A model generated the notes under the pieces. It made no database searches. It saw nothing but the letters and a program-made list of their open reading frames with translations, and had not been told where the DNA came from. Position numbers and translations under genes: made by a program. From positions 11,330,377 to 11,394,376 of the forward strand of contig CP016211.1 of the NCBI GenBank assembly GCA_001931535.1: a stretch of DNA of 64,000 nt, written 5' to 3'. This document shows, in pieces, positions 9,123 through 17,265 of this stretch; position 1 is the first letter of the stretch, and every line of letters begins with the position of its first letter. Source of the stretch: Minicystis rosea. GTDB lineage: Bacteria; Myxococcota_A; Polyangia; Polyangiales; Polyangiaceae.

Positions 9123-9872
9123 TCAGCGCGACTCGTACACGCGCAGCGACGGCAGCTCCAGCGCGGTGAGGAAGCCGCCCTTTCCCGCGCCCGTATCGAG
9201 GCCGATCGTGCACGGGCCCGCCCACATGTCGCTCGGATCTTCGGGCGTGTAGGTGGAGAGCTCCGGTGGCAGGAGCCCCGTGGCTGTGTGCCCGAACACC
9301 ACGCGCTTGCCTTCGTAGTGGCGGAAGAAATGATCGTCGCGGCACCAGAGCAACGCCGACTTGGTCCGCACCTCGGAAGGATGCGGGAAGCCGGCCTCGC
9401 CCTTCGGCAGCCCCGCGTGCACGTAGATGGCGTGCTCGTCCTCGTAGAAATAGGGGAGCTCACGCATCCACGCGATCACCTCCGCCGGGAAGAAGCTGCC
9501 TTGCAAGAGCGCGGGCAGCTCCTCCGTGGTCACGGGCTCGCCGCGCTCCGGCGGCGGCTTCCCCTCGAACGATCGCAGCGTCGCGAGGCATCCATTCGAG
9601 AGCGGCAACGTGAACTCGGGCCAGCCGCGATCGATCACGCGGAGCCACGCGTCCTCGTGGTTGCCGCGCAACGCGACGACCTTCGCAGGCGTGCGCTCGG
9701 GGAGCGTGCGCACGAAGGCGACGACGTCTTTCGAGCGCGGGCCGCGATCGATGTAGTCGCCGACGAAGACGATGGTGTCGTCGGCCGTGAGCTCGGGCAG
9801 GCGCGCGAGCACCTTCTCCAATGCGGTGAAGTCGCCGTGAACGTCACCGAACGCGAAGGTGCGCCCGGTCAT
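9123..9872 (-). CDS. PP2A-like metallophosphoesterase (Ser/Thr phosphatase family)
   Basis: 249 aa. Calcineurin-like dimetal phosphatase: FAFGDVHGDF (residues 6-15), VGDYIDRGP, RGNHED and the late VFGHT are the metal-binding signatures, in the arrangement of bacterial PrpA/ApaH-like protein phosphatases. Substrate unknown; the kinase-rich nature of such genomes makes dephosphorylation of Ser/Thr phosphoproteins plausible. The start ATG at 9872 is two bases after the stop of the upstream lipoprotein gene, so translation is probably coupled, and the DUF2169 gene follows 50 bases downstream. Confidence 0.93.
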   Translation of the reverse strand: MTGRTFAFGDVHGDFTALEKVLARLPELTADDTIVFVGDYIDRGPRSKDVVAFVRTLPERTPAKVVALRGNHEDAWLRVIDRGWPEFTLPLSNGCLATLRSFEGKPPPERGEPVTTEELPALLQGSFFPAEVIAWMRELPYFYEDEHAIYVHAGLPKGEAGFPHPSEVRTKSALLWCRDDHFFRHYEGKRVVFGHTATGLLPPELSTYTPEDPSDMWAGPCTIGLDTGAGKGGFLTALELPSLRVYESR

Positions 9873-9874
9873 GA

Positions 9875-11992
9875 TCAGTTCGGCTGCCCAGCCGCGCAGA
9901 AGCCGCCGACGCACTTGGCCGTGGGGGCGCCGCAGCAGTCGTCGTCGGTGCTGCACTTGTCACCGATCTTCGAGCAACCACCGGGCGGCGGCACGCACGT
10001 GAGCGCGCCCATGCCATCGGATTGGCAGAAGCCGGTGCAGCACTCGAACCCTTCGTCGCAGCTCGTGCCGGTCTGATGGCAGGGCTCGAGCGCCCAGTAG
10101 CCGCTCATGTTGATGGTGTTGATGTCCTGTCCCGGCAGCCAGAACGCCGGGTGGCTCGGGTCCTTGCCGGGCTGCGGGTTGTTGTCGATGGCCGCGACCC
10201 AGAGCTGCTTCCGGTTCTCGATGGTCGCGTCCGTCGCGGAGCGCATGCGGTTGCCGTAGTCGCGCGGGCTCACGAACACGACCCAGGTGTAGCCGCCGAC
10301 GGAGATCGGGTTCACCGTCGGCTGGTAGCTGCGCTGTTGATTGCGCGACTCGAGCGTCGTCCCGCTCGCGGCGGAGAGCTCGATCTCGCCCACGGCCTTG
10401 GCCACGTCGGCCACGTAGAGGTTGTTGTACCCCGTGAGCTCGCTGGCCGCGCCGTAGCGCGCGCGGCTGTAGTTGCCCTTCTGGTAGAAGACCCACTGCG
10501 AGTCGGGCGAGAAGCTCGGGAACGCGATGGCCTGGCTGCCGCCGTCCACGATGGTGCGGCGGTTGGAGAACGCGACGCTCGCCTGATCGAAATCGAGGAG
10601 ATCGAGATCACCCCGCGTGAACTCGACGGGATACGAGCCGGTCGCGTGTCCCGAGAAGGCGAGCAGCTTTCCATCGGGCGAGAAGGCGGGATCGGCGACC
10701 TTGTCCGTGAAGGTGTCGAGCACGCTCGTCACCGGCGCGCCCGTCTTGGCGTTGGCGAGGCGCATCGACATGTTGACGTCGTTCTGCACCGCGTAGGCGC
10801 CGTCGGGCGTGAGGCCCAAGTAGATCGCCTGCGAGGTGTATGGCGTCATCTGCACGATGCTCGCCGGCGTCTGCGCCAGATCGATCGTCCCCCACGGGCT
10901 CGCGGTCGATCCGGTCTTCTCGAAGATGGCGGCGATCGTCGACCCGTCCTTGCTCACCGTGTGGCAGGCAACGCAGCGCTTGTTTTCGCCGACGGCGGAC
11001 CACGGCGGGCTCGGCGTGCCGGGGTAGTCGGCCGCAGGCGGCGTGCCGATCTGATCGGCCGGGCCCGAGTCGAACACGACCACCGGGCTCGCGGCGCCGG
11101 GCGCGATCTTCATGAGCTGGCCGGTGTTGACGGCCCAGTAGTAGATCGAGCCGCGCAGGTTGCCCTGCGCGATGGTCCACGTCGTGTGCATCGCTTGATG
11201 GGCTTGGCCGCCCGAGAGGCGGAGCACGTCGACCTGCACGTCGTCACCGCCGTTGGTCTGCGTGAGCTGCGTCCAGACGTCTTGCGGGATCGCGAAGCGG
11301 CTCGGCGGATCGGCTTTGACGTAGAGCTTGGCGTCGAAGTTCGCCTCCGACAGGTGCACGAGGTACGCGTCGCCGGCCGCGCCGCCCTCCCACATCAGCT
11401 CGGGCGCGAGCAGGCCGCGCGCGAAGACCGTGCGATCGTAGGGGTAGAGCATCGTCCCCGAGGGATTGCCATCGGGTCCGTTGAAGGCCGCTTGGCCCAC
11501 GGGATCGAGGCCCGCGGGGTTCTGATCGACGTGGAGCGAGACCGTGACCGTCGCCGTCGCGGTCACGCCGCCGAGCGCGGCGGTGAGCGTGCCTTTGCCG
11601 CCGAGGTTGCCGGTGGCGGTGACCTTGCCGTTCTGATCGACCTGCGCGAGCTCGAGGCGATCGAAGGTCCAGTCCGCGTCGGCGTTGGGATTGACGAACG
11701 TGTCCTCGTAGGTCGCCGTCGCGTGGAATTGCTTCGACGCAGCGGCGCCGTTGGTGACGTCGATGGTGTCGGAGGCCGGCGTGATGGTCAGCGAGACGAC
11801 GTTGCCGTGGTTCGTGAAGAGGCCTTCGTCGCCCGCGTCACTCGCACCGTTGCCGCCCGTGTTGGCGTGCCCGCCGCTGCCACCGCTCGCGCCGGTGCCC
11901 ATGGTCGAGGCGTTGCCGCCGCCTCCGCATGCGTAGCCTGCGACAGCGAGCGTGAGGGCGAGCGACCCGATCAAGGAAGAGCGACGGCGCAT
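9875..11992 (-). CDS. Large lipoprotein with Ig-like, single CxxCH and WD40-like regions
   Basis: 705 aa. Signal peptide with lipobox-like GYAC (Cys22), then a Gly/Ser/Asn-rich linker, a Big-2-like beta domain (SLTITPASDTIDV...), and a single c-type haem motif CVACH at about residues 339-343. This is followed by PD40/TolB-like propeller segments (ADPAFSPDGKLLAFSG, FPSFSPDSQWVFYQKG). The C-terminus holds two Cys-rich repeats with a CC pair (GFECCTGFC, DDDCCGAPTAKC). GGAGG eight bases before ATG 11992 fixes the start. One haem motif in a propeller lipoprotein suggests an extracytoplasmic electron carrier or sensor, but the motif may also be structural. Coupled to the phosphatase downstream. Confidence 0.88.
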   Translation of the reverse strand: MRRRSSLIGSLALTLAVAGYACGGGGNASTMGTGASGGSGGHANTGGNGASDAGDEGLFTNHGNVVSLTITPASDTIDVTNGAAASKQFHATATYEDTFVNPNADADWTFDRLELAQVDQNGKVTATGNLGGKGTLTAALGGVTATATVTVSLHVDQNPAGLDPVGQAAFNGPDGNPSGTMLYPYDRTVFARGLLAPELMWEGGAAGDAYLVHLSEANFDAKLYVKADPPSRFAIPQDVWTQLTQTNGGDDVQVDVLRLSGGQAHQAMHTTWTIAQGNLRGSIYYWAVNTGQLMKIAPGAASPVVVFDSGPADQIGTPPAADYPGTPSPPWSAVGENKRCVACHTVSKDGSTIAAIFEKTGSTASPWGTIDLAQTPASIVQMTPYTSQAIYLGLTPDGAYAVQNDVNMSMRLANAKTGAPVTSVLDTFTDKVADPAFSPDGKLLAFSGHATGSYPVEFTRGDLDLLDFDQASVAFSNRRTIVDGGSQAIAFPSFSPDSQWVFYQKGNYSRARYGAASELTGYNNLYVADVAKAVGEIELSAASGTTLESRNQQRSYQPTVNPISVGGYTWVVFVSPRDYGNRMRSATDATIENRKQLWVAAIDNNPQPGKDPSHPAFWLPGQDINTINMSGYWALEPCHQTGTSCDEGFECCTGFCQSDGMGALTCVPPPGGCSKIGDKCSTDDDCCGAPTAKCVGGFCAAGQPN

Positions 11993-12088
11993 GACAAACC
12001 TCCGGACAAGCCCGAGGCTATCACGACCGTACATGCGGAGGGTGCGCGCGATCCCGCTCGGGAAGCGTGAAACCGCGCGCGTGTGGGA

Positions 12089-12334
12089 TCACTTGCCCGC
12101 GGTTTCGATGGCCTGCTCCGCGTACACCATCGCGAGCTCGATCTCTTCGCTGACCTCCGTCGCCGCGAGCTTGCTCGACCCTTCGCGCTCGGCCGACCAC
12201 AGGAAGCCGCGGCGCTCGCCGGGCTTCTCCGGCTGCCAGGTGACCTTGAGGTTCCAGCCGTTGATCTCGGCGGCGTAGCTGCCGTCCTCGTGCCGCTGCC
12301 AGGCGGAAATGGTGGCGTGTCGCATCCCGGACAT
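12089..12334 (-). CDS. Small hypothetical protein
   Basis: 81 aa, acidic C-terminus. Sequence such as ISAWQRHEDGSYAAEINGWNLKVTWQPE looks like a small beta-sheet domain followed by a helix (SEEIELAMVYAEQAIETA). No signal peptide or membrane segment. Codon use fits neighbours. Start either ATG 12334 or ATG 12325; the first is used. The gene ends 96 bases upstream of the large lipoprotein start, so it may be the first gene of that operon. Function unknown. Confidence 0.68.
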   Translation of the reverse strand: MSGMRHATISAWQRHEDGSYAAEINGWNLKVTWQPEKPGERRGFLWSAEREGSSKLAATEVSEEIELAMVYAEQAIETAGK

Positions 12335-12429
12335 GCCCCGGTCCTAGCAGCGACGCGCGTGGAGGAAAAGATGGCGGGCCCTCGCGCGCGATCGCAATGC
12401 GACGGCGCGCGCGGGATTGGGGGAGGGAA

Positions 12430-12464
12430 CCGCGCGGGGCTTGGGAGACGCGTGCCCCGCGCGG
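12430..12464 (-). terminator. GC-rich hairpin terminator after pirin gene
   Basis: Perfect 11-bp stem CCGCGCGGGGC / GCCCCGCGCGG with a 13-base loop, 45 bases past the stop of the minus-strand pirin gene and before the gene at 12334. No U-tract. Confidence 0.55.
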
Positions 12465-12508
12465 GGTTTGGCCGGCCGTGGTCGGCAGCCGTTGGCTTGC
12501 GGTGGTGC

Positions 12509-13207
12509 TCAGGCGAGGTCGAAGACGAGGACCTCGGCCGGCGTCTTGCCGGTGAGGTCGAGCTTCGTCTCGTCGCTCACGGACGCGCCGTCACCTTCGC
12601 CGAGCGTCTTGCCGTTCAGCTCGATGGAGCCGCTCGCCACGTGAACCCACGCGTGGCGGCCGGCCGCGATCGCGTGGCTCACGGTCGCGCCCGGGTCGAG
12701 CAGGGCCGCGTGGATCGACACGTCCTGGTGGACGAGGACGGAGCCTTCGCGACCATCGTTCGACGCGATCAGCTTGAGCGTGTTGCGCCGCGACTCCGTG
12801 GTGAAATTCTTCTGCTCGTACGACGGCTCGATGCGGGCGCGCTCGGGCAGGATCCAGATCTGGAGGAAGTGGACCTCGTCCGTCTTCGAGTGGTTGAACT
12901 CGCTGTGCAGCACGCCGGTGCCCGCGGTCATGCGCTGCACGTCGCCCGGCCGGATGACCGAGCCGGTGCCCATGCTGTCCTTGTGCTCCAGCGCGCCTTC
13001 GAGCACGTAGGACACGATCTCCATGTCGCGGTGCGGATGCGTGCCGAAGCCCTTGCCGCCTTGCACGCGGTCGTCGTTGATCACGCGCAGGCTGCGGAAG
13101 CCCATGTGCCGCGGGTCGTAGTAGTCGCCGAAGCTGAAGGTGTGGTGGCTGTTGAGCCAGCCGAAGTCGGCGTGGCCACGCTCTCGTGCAGGTCGAAGGG
13201 TGATCAT
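12509..13207 (-). CDS. Pirin family protein (bicupin)
   Basis: 232 aa. Pirins bind one metal in the N-terminal cupin; some oxidise flavonols such as quercetin and others act as redox-linked regulators. The ligand set is complete: His57 and His59 in FGTHPHRDME, His101 and Glu103 in LHSEFNHS. The start HADFGWLNSHHTFSFGDYYDP is characteristic of the YhaK/pirin group. The C-terminal half (GRHAWVHVASGSIELNGKTLGEGDGASV) is the second cupin. GGAGG eight bases before ATG 13207 fixes the start. Two matching palindromes lie about 90-130 bases upstream, which suggests regulated expression. Confidence 0.94.
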   Translation of the reverse strand: MITLRPARERGHADFGWLNSHHTFSFGDYYDPRHMGFRSLRVINDDRVQGGKGFGTHPHRDMEIVSYVLEGALEHKDSMGTGSVIRPGDVQRMTAGTGVLHSEFNHSKTDEVHFLQIWILPERARIEPSYEQKNFTTESRRNTLKLIASNDGREGSVLVHQDVSIHAALLDPGATVSHAIAAGRHAWVHVASGSIELNGKTLGEGDGASVSDETKLDLTGKTPAEVLVFDLA

Positions 13208-13299
13208 CTCGTTTGCCTCCGGTTCGCTCTCTCGAGCAACCCGCGAGCCAAGATGTGTTCGCAGATTTAATGCGCAAGCCCCGGCATTTTGCGCGGGTT

Positions 13300-13337
13300 G
13301 CCTATCATTTTGATAGGCAGATCTATCGTCTCGATAG
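13300..13337. promoter_or_regulatory. Tandem operator-like palindromes upstream of pirin
   Basis: Two inverted repeats share CTATC-N5-GATAG: 13300-13318 (8-bp arms, TTT centre) and 13323-13337 (6-bp arms, TCT centre). Their centres are 21 bp apart, two helical turns, so two dimers would bind the same DNA face. TATC-N5-GATA fits the T-N11-A pattern of LysR-type regulators (inference). An AT-rich TTAAAT on the minus strand near 13265-13271 could be a -10. Confidence 0.6.
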
Positions 13338-13350
13338 GGGGCCCGCCGGG

Positions 13351-13614
13351 CTACTTCCGGGACTTGCTCCGCTGCGCGAGGAAGTCGAGGACGCGACGGT
13401 TGAGGGCGAAGAGCTGCTGGATACGAGGGATGCGTATTTCGTTCGCCGGGCGAGCGCCGCCTTCCCAAGCGCGGAAGGTGTCGGCGAGCTCCCGCGCCTC
13501 GCGCGCGAGGCCCATGGCCTCGGCGGTGCCGATCTCCGAGAGCTTCTTCACGAGATCCTCGGCGCTGCGACGGAACAGCGGCACCGAGTGGCTCTGGCTC
13601 TTCTCGTCGTCCAT
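13351..13614 (-). CDS. Small helical hypothetical protein
   Basis: 87 aa, predicted almost fully helical (SAEDLVKKLSEIGTAEAMGLAREARELADTFRAWE, then PRIQQLFALNRRVLDFLAQRS). No known domain recognised. Start ATG 13614; a TTG nine bases upstream is an alternative. It lies five bases after the stop of the PH-domain membrane protein gene, so it is almost certainly cotranslated with it. It might be a partner of that protein, but nothing in the sequence proves this. Confidence 0.7.
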   Translation of the reverse strand: MDDEKSQSHSVPLFRRSAEDLVKKLSEIGTAEAMGLAREARELADTFRAWEGGARPANEIRIPRIQQLFALNRRVLDFLAQRSKSRK

Positions 13615-13619
13615 GGATC

Positions 13620-14741
13620 TCAAGCCGCCCGCGGCAACGCCTGGGCCGGCACCTCCAGGATTCGTTGCACGGCCTCCGCGTCCGCGATGCGCTGGAGCAC
13701 GGGCTGAAGCCCCGCGTCCTCCGCTTCACCGAAGGCTCCGCTCGCCGCGACGGCACGCGCGCGCGGGCCGTCGAGCACCAAGAAGATGTCGGAGAGGCCG
13801 CTCGCTGCGGGGGTGTCGATGACGTCGACGATGCGCGAGCGATCGAGGTGGAGCTCCTCGTCGCCGCGCTGGATGAGGACGCGCCGATCCGTGATGAGAT
13901 AACGCGTCTCCGCCGCGAGACGCCCCGGTCTCACGATCACCGTGTAAAGCACGCCCACCGAAGCCGACATTAGCAGGACGACCATCAGCGACAAAGAGAC
14001 AACCAGGGCGACGAACGAGGTCGAGCCCCTCGCCATGCCGCCCGCGATCACCATGCGCAGGCTGTGCACGGCGTGGCTCGCCATGAGCACGCCGGCCGCG
14101 CCGAGCAGGATGGCGATGCCGATCGAGCCGATGCTGCGCCACGCGGTCGGCATCCACACGCGCCACGAAGGCTGCGGGCGCGCGGACCAAAGCACGCGCT
14201 CGCCTTCGTCGAGGCGCTGCGCGAGGAGGCGATGACCGTCACCGGCAGGCGCCGTCGGCGGGACGCCGCGGACGATGGCCCAGACTCGATCGGGCGCGAT
14301 GAGACCGTGCAAGACGATCGAGAGACGGCGGCGCAGCGCGCCCGTGGGAACTGCCCTTACCAGCTCCAGATCACCGATGCCCGGCAGCCGCGGGTGCCAG
14401 TGGATGCGCGCATAGCTGATCTCTCGGGTGTCGATGGAACGGCGGAGACGGCCGCGACGCATGACGATGTGTCGCTCGGTGACGATGAACTCGAGCCGGC
14501 TGCGCCACCAACGCGGGCCGTAATCGAGGGCGAGGGCGAGCGTCGTCATCCACGCGGCGAAGGCGAGGAGCGCGCTCGGACGCGTGGCCAACGCGGTAGC
14601 GACCACGACGGCCGAGGCCGTCGCGATGGCTGCAGCCACGGCGCACACGATCGCGGCGACCCGGTACACGACCGGGGTCGAGACTTCCTTCGGCCGACCG
14701 GACCAGAGGACCGGCTCACCATACAGCGAGTCGCGTCTCAC
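13620..14741 (-). CDS. Membrane protein with two bacterial PH domains
   Basis: 373 aa. Two copies of the layout membrane pair followed by a bacterial pleckstrin-homology-like (bPH2, YdbT-type) strand set. Copy one: hydrophobic VVYRVAAIVCAVAAAIATASAVVVATAL, then FIVTERHIVMRRGRLRRS. Copy two: hydrophobic SIGIAILLGAAGVLMA and LVVSLSLMVVLLMSASVGVLYTVIV, then YLITDRRVLIQRGDEELHLDRSRIVDV. Probably an inner-membrane protein with cytoplasmic PH domains. GTG 14741 is chosen because GGGAGG lies ten bases upstream; a TTG at 14759 is also open. First gene of a pair with the small gene downstream. Confidence 0.82.
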   Translation of the reverse strand: MRRDSLYGEPVLWSGRPKEVSTPVVYRVAAIVCAVAAAIATASAVVVATALATRPSALLAFAAWMTTLALALDYGPRWWRSRLEFIVTERHIVMRRGRLRRSIDTREISYARIHWHPRLPGIGDLELVRAVPTGALRRRLSIVLHGLIAPDRVWAIVRGVPPTAPAGDGHRLLAQRLDEGERVLWSARPQPSWRVWMPTAWRSIGSIGIAILLGAAGVLMASHAVHSLRMVIAGGMARGSTSFVALVVSLSLMVVLLMSASVGVLYTVIVRPGRLAAETRYLITDRRVLIQRGDEELHLDRSRIVDVIDTPAASGLSDIFLVLDGPRARAVAASGAFGEAEDAGLQPVLQRIADAEAVQRILEVPAQALPRAA

Positions 14742-14890
14742 GCGTGACGAGCCTCCCAAGGAACGCAGCCCGATGGATGACTGTGCAGCCGCGGGCCGCC
14801 CCCGTAAAGGGCCGCCGATGAAAATGGCGCGGTACGGTTATGACGGCCCGCGGAGATCGGCGTTGGGCCACGTGAATGCCCCGTGCCGGC

Positions 14891-16099
14891 TCACGGGCTT
14901 TTCTTTTCGGGGGCTTCGCGGACGGCGCGACGGAGGAGCTCTTCCTCGCGGAGCTTGAGCCTCTCGAGCATGTTCTTGAGATCGTCGCCCTCGAGCTGTT
15001 GTTGGGCGGCCTCGCGGAAGATGCGAATGCGCTCGAGCTCGCGCTGGAGCTCTTCGGCCGAGATGGCTTTGTCCGAGGGGCTCCGCTTCGGCGGGAGCGT
15101 CTTGTCGAGGGAGGCCCGCGCTTTGGCTCGGCGCGTGAACTCGGCGCGCTCTTTCTCGCATTGCTTGAGGCGCACGCGGGCGAGCGGCAGCCATTTGTCG
15201 TCGCGCGCGGCCGCGGCGATGAAGGCTTCGAGCGACGTGACCGTGCGGGCGTAGGCCTCGGCGCGCACCGAGAGGACATCGGCCTTGCGTGCCACGGCCC
15301 AATGGCCGAGCGCGGCGTACCAATGACGATCGTAGTCGGGCACGTAGAACCAACCAGGCCCGTTGATCTGGCGATCGCGCGGATCGTACGAGCGCGCGAG
15401 GCGCACGGCGTCGAGGCCGCCGTCGAGATCGCCCGAGCGATCGAGCGCCACGGCGAGACCCCAGAGCGTGGTCGGGCCGGAGCCGAAGAGCAGATAGTCC
15501 GACGAGAGCATGGCCAGCGCGGCGCGATATCCGTCGACGGCAGCCGTGATGTCGCCGAGGAGCATGTAAGCCTCGGCGCGGTTCGCGAGGAGGCGCGAGC
15601 GCTCGCGCGCGACGGGCTGTTGCTCGAGGGCCTTGGTGTACGCGTGAATCTCGTCCTGCGAGCGCCCGAGATGCGCGTAGGCGACGGCGAGGCTGCTCCA
15701 CGCGCGCGAGTGCACGAGCGGCGGCGGATCGGCGCGGATCACGCGCTCGAGCACGACCGCGGCCTCCGCGTTCTTGCCCATCAGGCCGTACACGTCGGCG
15801 AGCTGCAGGCGCACGAGGAGATCGGGCGACGTGGCCGCGCCGGCCTGCTCCAAGAGCTCGGCGGCGCGCAGCAGGTACATGCCCGAGAGCACCGAGATCT
15901 CTTCGCGATCGAGCGGCTGCTCGCGGCGCGCGCTGTTGAGGCGGTGATACTTGAGCTGCAGCGCCTCGGCCTCGGCGATGAGCGCGGCGCGCGGCTCCGC
16001 TTCGCTGCGGCGGGCGCGCCCCCAGATCGAAGGCTCGGCCGAGGCCGGGGCCGCGAGAGAGCCGAGGACGATCGCGACGAGCCCCGCCCAACGCTTCAT
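14891..16099 (-). CDS. Exported TPR-repeat protein with C-terminal coiled coil
   Basis: 402 aa. Signal peptide MKRWAGLVAIVLGSLAAPASAEP (cleavage after ASA). TPR-like helical pairs run from about residues 75 to 310 (LLVRLQLADVYGLMGKNAEAAVVLERVI; SLAVAYAHLGRSQDEIHAYTKALE; NRAEAYMLLGDITAAVDGYRAAL). The last about 70 residues are a charged coiled coil (EELQRELERIRIFREAAQQQL). Likely a periplasmic scaffold. Its ATG overlaps the stop of the upstream TPR gene as ATGA (16096-16099), so the two are translated together and may form a complex. Confidence 0.86.
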   Translation of the reverse strand: MKRWAGLVAIVLGSLAAPASAEPSIWGRARRSEAEPRAALIAEAEALQLKYHRLNSARREQPLDREEISVLSGMYLLRAAELLEQAGAATSPDLLVRLQLADVYGLMGKNAEAAVVLERVIRADPPPLVHSRAWSSLAVAYAHLGRSQDEIHAYTKALEQQPVARERSRLLANRAEAYMLLGDITAAVDGYRAALAMLSSDYLLFGSGPTTLWGLAVALDRSGDLDGGLDAVRLARSYDPRDRQINGPGWFYVPDYDRHWYAALGHWAVARKADVLSVRAEAYARTVTSLEAFIAAAARDDKWLPLARVRLKQCEKERAEFTRRAKARASLDKTLPPKRSPSDKAISAEELQRELERIRIFREAAQQQLEGDDLKNMLERLKLREEELLRRAVREAPEKKSP

Positions 16100-17145
16100 T
16101 TCTTCCTCCCCGCGGGGGCCTTCGGCGCGACGCGCCCGCCGCCCTTCTTGAGCAGATCGAGCCGCACTTTGGCGGCCGAAGACCACGGGCCTTTGCCGCC
16201 CGGACCGGCGAGGTACGCCTCCCACGCCTTCATCGCAGCGGCGCGATCGTTCCCTTCGGCGGCGATGGCGTCGAGCGCCGTTCGATCTTCGGGTGCCGCG
16301 AGATAATCGAGCGGCTCGTTGCGGAGCTTCGCGCCCGTGCGCACGGCCTCCGTGAGCGTGGCGTCGGCCTCGTCGCGCGCGCCGGCGCGATCGAGGACGA
16401 GCACGAGCGAGAGCAGCACGTCGGCGCTGAGCTGCGTGGGCGGGTGCTGGCGCGCCTCGCGCAGATAGGCCACCGCTTCGTCGAGGCGCGGCTTCACCGA
16501 GGTGCGTCCCGACGCTGGATTCGCCGCGCCGGAGGGGCTCCGCGGCTTGCTCAGATCGGCCACGGTGGGCGCGTTGTCCGAGGCCATCGAGAGGTGCGCG
16601 GCCTCGAGCAGGACCGAGACGCGGTGATCGGTGGTCCCGAGCAGATCGACCCGCGGCACCAGCGCGCGGTACACCACGAGCGCTTCGTCGCGCTTGCCGG
16701 TGCGCGCGAGGACGCGCGCCAGATCGTGCATCGTCGCGGGCTCTTCCACGCTGCGTGGATCGACGGCGCGGGCGCGCGCGAAGGCTTCGGCGGCCTCCGC
16801 GATCGCGCCCGTCGCGAGCGCCGCGCGCGCGATCACGACGGCGGGCGCAGCGTGGCCGGGGAGGGCTTTGTCCGCTTCCTCGGCGGCCTTCTTCGCGTCC
16901 TTCGGCATCGTCGCGAGCTGCGTCTGCGCGCGCGCGACGAGGTCGCAGTAGCGTTGCAGGTTGGGCACCCGCGCCAGCTCCCAGACGCTCGGGCCTTTGG
17001 CCAGCGCGCGCCGCGACTTCGAGCTGCACTCGGGCGGGCGCCCCGACGCCGCCGCCGCGGCCGAGAGGCTTGCGCCTTGGCCGAGAGCGGCCGGGAGCGG
17101 AGCAGTGAGGATCGCAGCGGGGATCAAGAGCCAGCCGGCAGCCAC
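16096..17145 (-). CDS. Exported TPR-like protein
   Basis: 349 aa from GTG 17145. N-terminal signal sequence GWLLIPAAILTAPLPAALGQG, then Cys-containing PPECSSKSRRALAKG and helical repeats of TPR type (AVVIARAALATGAIAEAAEAFARARAVDP; MHDLARVLARTGKRDEALVVYRALV; LLSLVLVLDRAGARDEADATLTEAVRTG). Probably periplasmic. Overlaps the following TPR gene by four bases; together they look like a two-component extracytoplasmic scaffold. A Lys-rich C-terminus (APKAPAGRKK) closes the protein. No enzymatic motif. Confidence 0.84.
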   Translation of the reverse strand: MAAGWLLIPAAILTAPLPAALGQGASLSAAAAASGRPPECSSKSRRALAKGPSVWELARVPNLQRYCDLVARAQTQLATMPKDAKKAAEEADKALPGHAAPAVVIARAALATGAIAEAAEAFARARAVDPRSVEEPATMHDLARVLARTGKRDEALVVYRALVPRVDLLGTTDHRVSVLLEAAHLSMASDNAPTVADLSKPRSPSGAANPASGRTSVKPRLDEAVAYLREARQHPPTQLSADVLLSLVLVLDRAGARDEADATLTEAVRTGAKLRNEPLDYLAAPEDRTALDAIAAEGNDRAAAMKAWEAYLAGPGGKGPWSSAAKVRLDLLKKGGGRVAPKAPAGRKK

Positions 17146-17224
17146 GGGCGGATCATAGCCTTTCGCGCGCCGGTGCGCAGACGTCGTGTGCTCGTGATCT
17201 CCAGGCCGGACGCGGGGCCATCGA

Positions 17225-17242
17225 GCGCGCCGGAAGGCGCGC
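17225..17242 (-). terminator. Short hairpin after kinase gene
   Basis: Perfect 7-bp stem GCGCGCC / GGCGCGC around a four-base loop, 24 bases downstream of the kinase stop codon on the minus strand. No U-tract; may assist termination. Confidence 0.4.
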
Positions 17243-17265
17243 GCGAAACGCGGCGGTTCGTGTGC

